Positions 61,512 to 64,000 of a stretch of 64,000 nucleotides of DNA are shown here, piece by piece. Source of the DNA: Nitrobacteraceae bacterium AZCC 2146 (GTDB lineage Bacteria; Pseudomonadota; Alphaproteobacteria; Rhizobiales; Xanthobacteraceae); assembly GCA_036924855.1 (NCBI GenBank), contig JBAGRP010000001.1:4030001-4094000 (forward strand). Reading direction: 5' to 3'. A model generated the notes under the pieces. The model had not been told where the DNA came from, made no database searches, and saw only the letters and a list, made by a program, of their open reading frames with translations. Position 1 is the stretch's first letter. Each line of letters begins with the position of its first letter. The position numbers were made by a program, and so were the translations under genes.

Positions 61512-64000
61512 TGAACAAGCGCGTCCTTAGACACGTCCGGGACTTTGATTTCCACGATGTACTTTCGCGCCTTGGCCGAAAGTGGAGGAAGATTTATATC
61601 TGGAACTGCGGAGAAGACTCGACCGCAAACGCTCTTGATTTTGAAGAATCCCGATTTTGTATCTGTACTTGAGTCGATACGGACATCACTCTTAATGGAC
61701 GCCTGAACCTTAGAATGCTCCTCCGAAATTAAAACGTAATTCTTGTCAGAAAACGTATTAACGCATCGAAAAATGAGATCTTGCCCGTCAATAATGAGAG
61801 AGAACTCAATGTCCGTATTCATCCCAAGCCCACTATGGCGGTACGCATTGGATATCAGATTGTGAACTATTTCTTGGATAGGTTCGAAGAAAATCCCTCG
61901 GATCTTGGGATGAGCTCTTAATTTTAGTATTGTCGCGCCATTGCGCATGTAAGAAGAATATCGAACTTTCAGCTTTTTGAGATCCGAGAATATGAGCGAA
62001 ACCGCCTCAAAATTTATCAGGTCAAGCAGTTGGAAATCTGGCACATCGTTGTCAATTTTGATTAAGCCAAGCCAGCTGCCGACCTCATCGAAAGAAGCGA
62101 GGATATTTTCGTCGAGGAGGTCAAAGAAGACTGGAGTTCTACTTATGTCAGCCTGACGACACTCACGCCGAGCACTAGAAATCTCTGAAATGATCGCTTG
62201 TTTTACGTTTCCAAGTAGCTCTTCGCGCGCTTGTCGTAAGACTTCTTCGACGTTACCGCGAAACACGCCCACGATGTGATCTGCAGCGTCCCAACTATCA
62301 AGGTGCCTCTGCCCTGCAATCTTCGCAACGAGCGCCTGAGATGTATCGTCCTTGACACGGGCGTAAAAACTTCCGTTCCGATCAACGATAAGCCAGAAAT
62401 CTTTATACTGATTCAGTGCTGCTGTTACAAAGTCACGAAGCTGAAGTATTCTATGAGCATTGTCATCGAAGTGACGTAAGATAATGGTGGTAAGATCGCC
62501 GATTTGGTTTTGGTTCAGGTCGGTGCTGGCGATCACTGCTTCGTTGAAAGCCCTCAAGAAGCGAGGAACGATCACGCCATGCCGCAGATTGTTTCCTAGG
62601 GACTGTTCCAGGCTTGACTCTGAATCAAATAGCAGTTGATCAGCGACCTCTTGCGCAAACAGACCTACGACGGTTGAAACCACGCCCGATGTGACTGATG
62701 TTTCGTCCTGATCGGAGAGAACGAAGTCGAACTGGGTCTCGATCGTTCGAGCAATCGTGAACGTTAAGTATTCCCAGTCGATTTTAATTCGGCCAGCTTT
62801 GAAAAGATTATGAAACAGATGCATTCTCAGAAAATGCGCTTCGTCATCAATTATCCTATCGGCTTGTTCAGCAGTCAGGATCAGTTCGCGCTTGGCGATA
62901 TTGGCGAGTTCCATTCGCAGCACACTGGATTGATTGTCCACTCTCGGTAACGATTCTGCTGCAAGCTTGATCGAACTTGGAAAGGCAAACGCTAGTCGCT
63001 CCATCATGCCCTTATCTAGAATCTCCTGCATCAAGCGCTGACGCGATCGAGAGGGAAGAATCCGAAAGCGATGCACGAACTCATTGGTAGCTTTGCGCCG
63101 AGATCGAGAGGGCGGCGAATGAGATCTTGGCAAGATCGCCGCTTCGGTAGCCCCGCCTCGAAGTCTATTTACGAAAGAGCTGATATCGGCGGTAAGTTGA
63201 CCACGACCCCGCGCAAATGCAACCGCAATGAAGCGCTTCACGACAGGAGGCGTCGACATCAGATATTTAATAAAGATAGAATATGGATCTGCATCGATCG
63301 CCGCCAGCTCGAATGCCTCGTGAATAACCTGCCAATCAAGAAACGCGTAAGCGCGCTGATCGACTTGATACAGACGAACGAGTTGTTTTTTGAACACTAC
63401 AAGTTCGCGACGTCGAACTGCTATTGCCATATTAAGGCAAAGGGAAAGTATCTGATTTAGCGGATCAAGATTATTCGAAACCCGATGATACCCAACCGAT
63501 GAGTCGATGCCATTTACAATTACCATAGATGCAAGCACTAACGCATCGGTCTCGGCTTTACTATGAGCGCGGAGGAACTCTCCCTCTAGTCTAAAGCCGC
63601 CCAGAGCCCGTATAGCGACTAACTTTATGAAGAGATCGCTAAGATTCCACATGACGGCTAGTTCATATCCATAAACAAGCTGCCTTTCTGAGATCTCATA
63701 CATTGGGTCGGAGAGAGCTTGAAATACTGAGAGTAGGTCCGGACCTAAGACGGGCCACCAAGCTTGCTTCAACGAATGAAATGCGTTCAGAATGCCATCA
63801 ATATTGCTTATCTTATCCGTATGGAGTCCGAACGCATAAAGGTATCTTACAAATGAGCCAGCTGTCGCTACTCTGGGAGCACCGATCTTTCGGAGAAAAG
63901 ATCTTACCCTGTTTGAAACCGCTCGTTTAAATTCAGAATTTTCGCTGGGTTTCGAAAGTACATGCTCGAAAGCAGCGATGGAATAGTCAGTATCATCAAG
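61508..64000 (-). CDS. dtcA: DtcA-like sensor kinase (partial, 5' end outside window)
   Basis: About 830 codons are visible and the frame remains open to the window edge (reading LDDTDYSIAAFEHVLSKPSE at 64000). The long N-terminal region is helical and soluble, of the repeat-like sensor type, with no transmembrane helix. A GAF/PAS-like stretch (NQYKDFWLIVDRNGSFYARV) precedes the C-terminal ATPase domain: EPIQEIVHNLISNAYRHSGL (N box, about residue 710 of the visible part), LIFRCVNTFSDKNYVL, TKSGFFKIKSVCGRVF. The degenerate G boxes fit Detocs-type kinases. It is predicted to sense phage infection and phosphorylate DtcB/DtcC. Its stop overlaps the dtcB start. Confidence 0.83.
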   Translation of the reverse strand, partial: LDDTDYSIAAFEHVLSKPSENSEFKRAVSNRVRSFLRKIGAPRVATAGSFVRYLYAFGLHTDKISNIDGILNAFHSLKQAWWPVLGPDLLSVFQALSDPMYEISERQLVYGYELAVMWNLSDLFIKLVAIRALGGFRLEGEFLRAHSKAETDALVLASMVIVNGIDSSVGYHRVSNNLDPLNQILSLCLNMAIAVRRRELVVFKKQLVRLYQVDQRAYAFLDWQVIHEAFELAAIDADPYSIFIKYLMSTPPVVKRFIAVAFARGRGQLTADISSFVNRLRGGATEAAILPRSHSPPSRSRRKATNEFVHRFRILPSRSRQRLMQEILDKGMMERLAFAFPSSIKLAAESLPRVDNQSSVLRMELANIAKRELILTAEQADRIIDDEAHFLRMHLFHNLFKAGRIKIDWEYLTFTIARTIETQFDFVLSDQDETSVTSGVVSTVVGLFAQEVADQLLFDSESSLEQSLGNNLRHGVIVPRFLRAFNEAVIASTDLNQNQIGDLTTIILRHFDDNAHRILQLRDFVTAALNQYKDFWLIVDRNGSFYARVKDDTSQALVAKIAGQRHLDSWDAADHIVGVFRGNVEEVLRQAREELLGNVKQAIISEISSARRECRQADISRTPVFFDLLDENILASFDEVGSWLGLIKIDNDVPDFQLLDLINFEAVSLIFSDLKKLKVRYSSYMRNGATILKLRAHPKIRGIFFEPIQEIVHNLISNAYRHSGLGMNTDIEFSLIIDGQDLIFRCVNTFSDKNYVLISEEHSKVQASIKSDVRIDSSTDTKSGFFKIKSVCGRVFSAVPDINLPPLSAKARKYIVEIKVPDVSKDALVQ

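Overview
The window looks like an accessory region of a Bradyrhizobium-type alphaproteobacterium (Nitrobacteraceae). The support is overall high GC, many short conserved proteins of a kind I associate with Bradyrhizobium, HWE-family signalling, an IalB-like protein, and a very high load of insertion sequences (IS), phage and integrase remnants and frameshifted genes. Genus assignment is from memory of families, not from a search.

Layout. 0-2.2 kb: a P4-type integrase pseudogene, broken by a frameshift and by an IS3-family element with a clean TCAA target duplication, next to a tRNA-Ser-like att core. 2.3-7.8 kb: small conserved genes, an SRAP (YedK) remnant, and a duplicated small gene whose second copy is cut from its leader by an IS630 element plus an IS701 element. 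7.8-10.5 kb: IS91-type element with its tyrosine recombinase. 10.7-15.5 kb: mutM remnant, oxalate decarboxylase, a response regulator/HWE kinase pair, and small envelope proteins. 15.7-17.25 kb: IS1182-family element. 17.3-27 kb: IalB-like protein and a two-partner secretion pair (TpsB exporter, 2289-aa TpsA adhesin with near-identical 85-aa YDG/MBG repeats). 27-31 kb: a winged-helix regulator with a partial duplicate of its 5' end, a SpoT-like HD protein and an N-formylglutamate amidohydrolase. 31-37.7 kb: decayed integrase with excisionase and a cluster of very small genes, several frameshifted. 37.7-40.3 kb: a second, inverted copy of the IS630+IS701 unit. 41-43.1 kb: a compact ParA-type operon of three genes, the last two unrecognised. 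43-50 kb: small genes and pseudogenes, a cold-shock gene with an in-frame TGA, an IS5-family element, and two PilZ proteins. 50.6-54 kb: a broken PAS-GGDEF-EAL gene and small genes that are paralogues of those near 43 kb. 54.5-57.7 kb: a 1043-aa RTX-type secreted protein with a glycosidase-like N-terminus. 58-59.7 kb: a mosaic of phage and recombinase scraps. 59.7-64 kb: a minus-strand overlapping operon (large HATPase kinase, stand-alone receiver, receiver fused to a nucleoside-phosphorylase-like domain) that matches the architecture of the Detocs anti-phage system; the kinase runs off the window end.

How it fits together: this is a mobile-DNA landing zone. The intact multi-gene modules that stand out against the decay are the two-partner secretion pair, the RTX protein, the ParA operon and the Detocs-like operon. 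The last is the best candidate for the notable biological system here: a two-component phosphorelay predicted to switch on an ATP-cleaving effector during phage infection.
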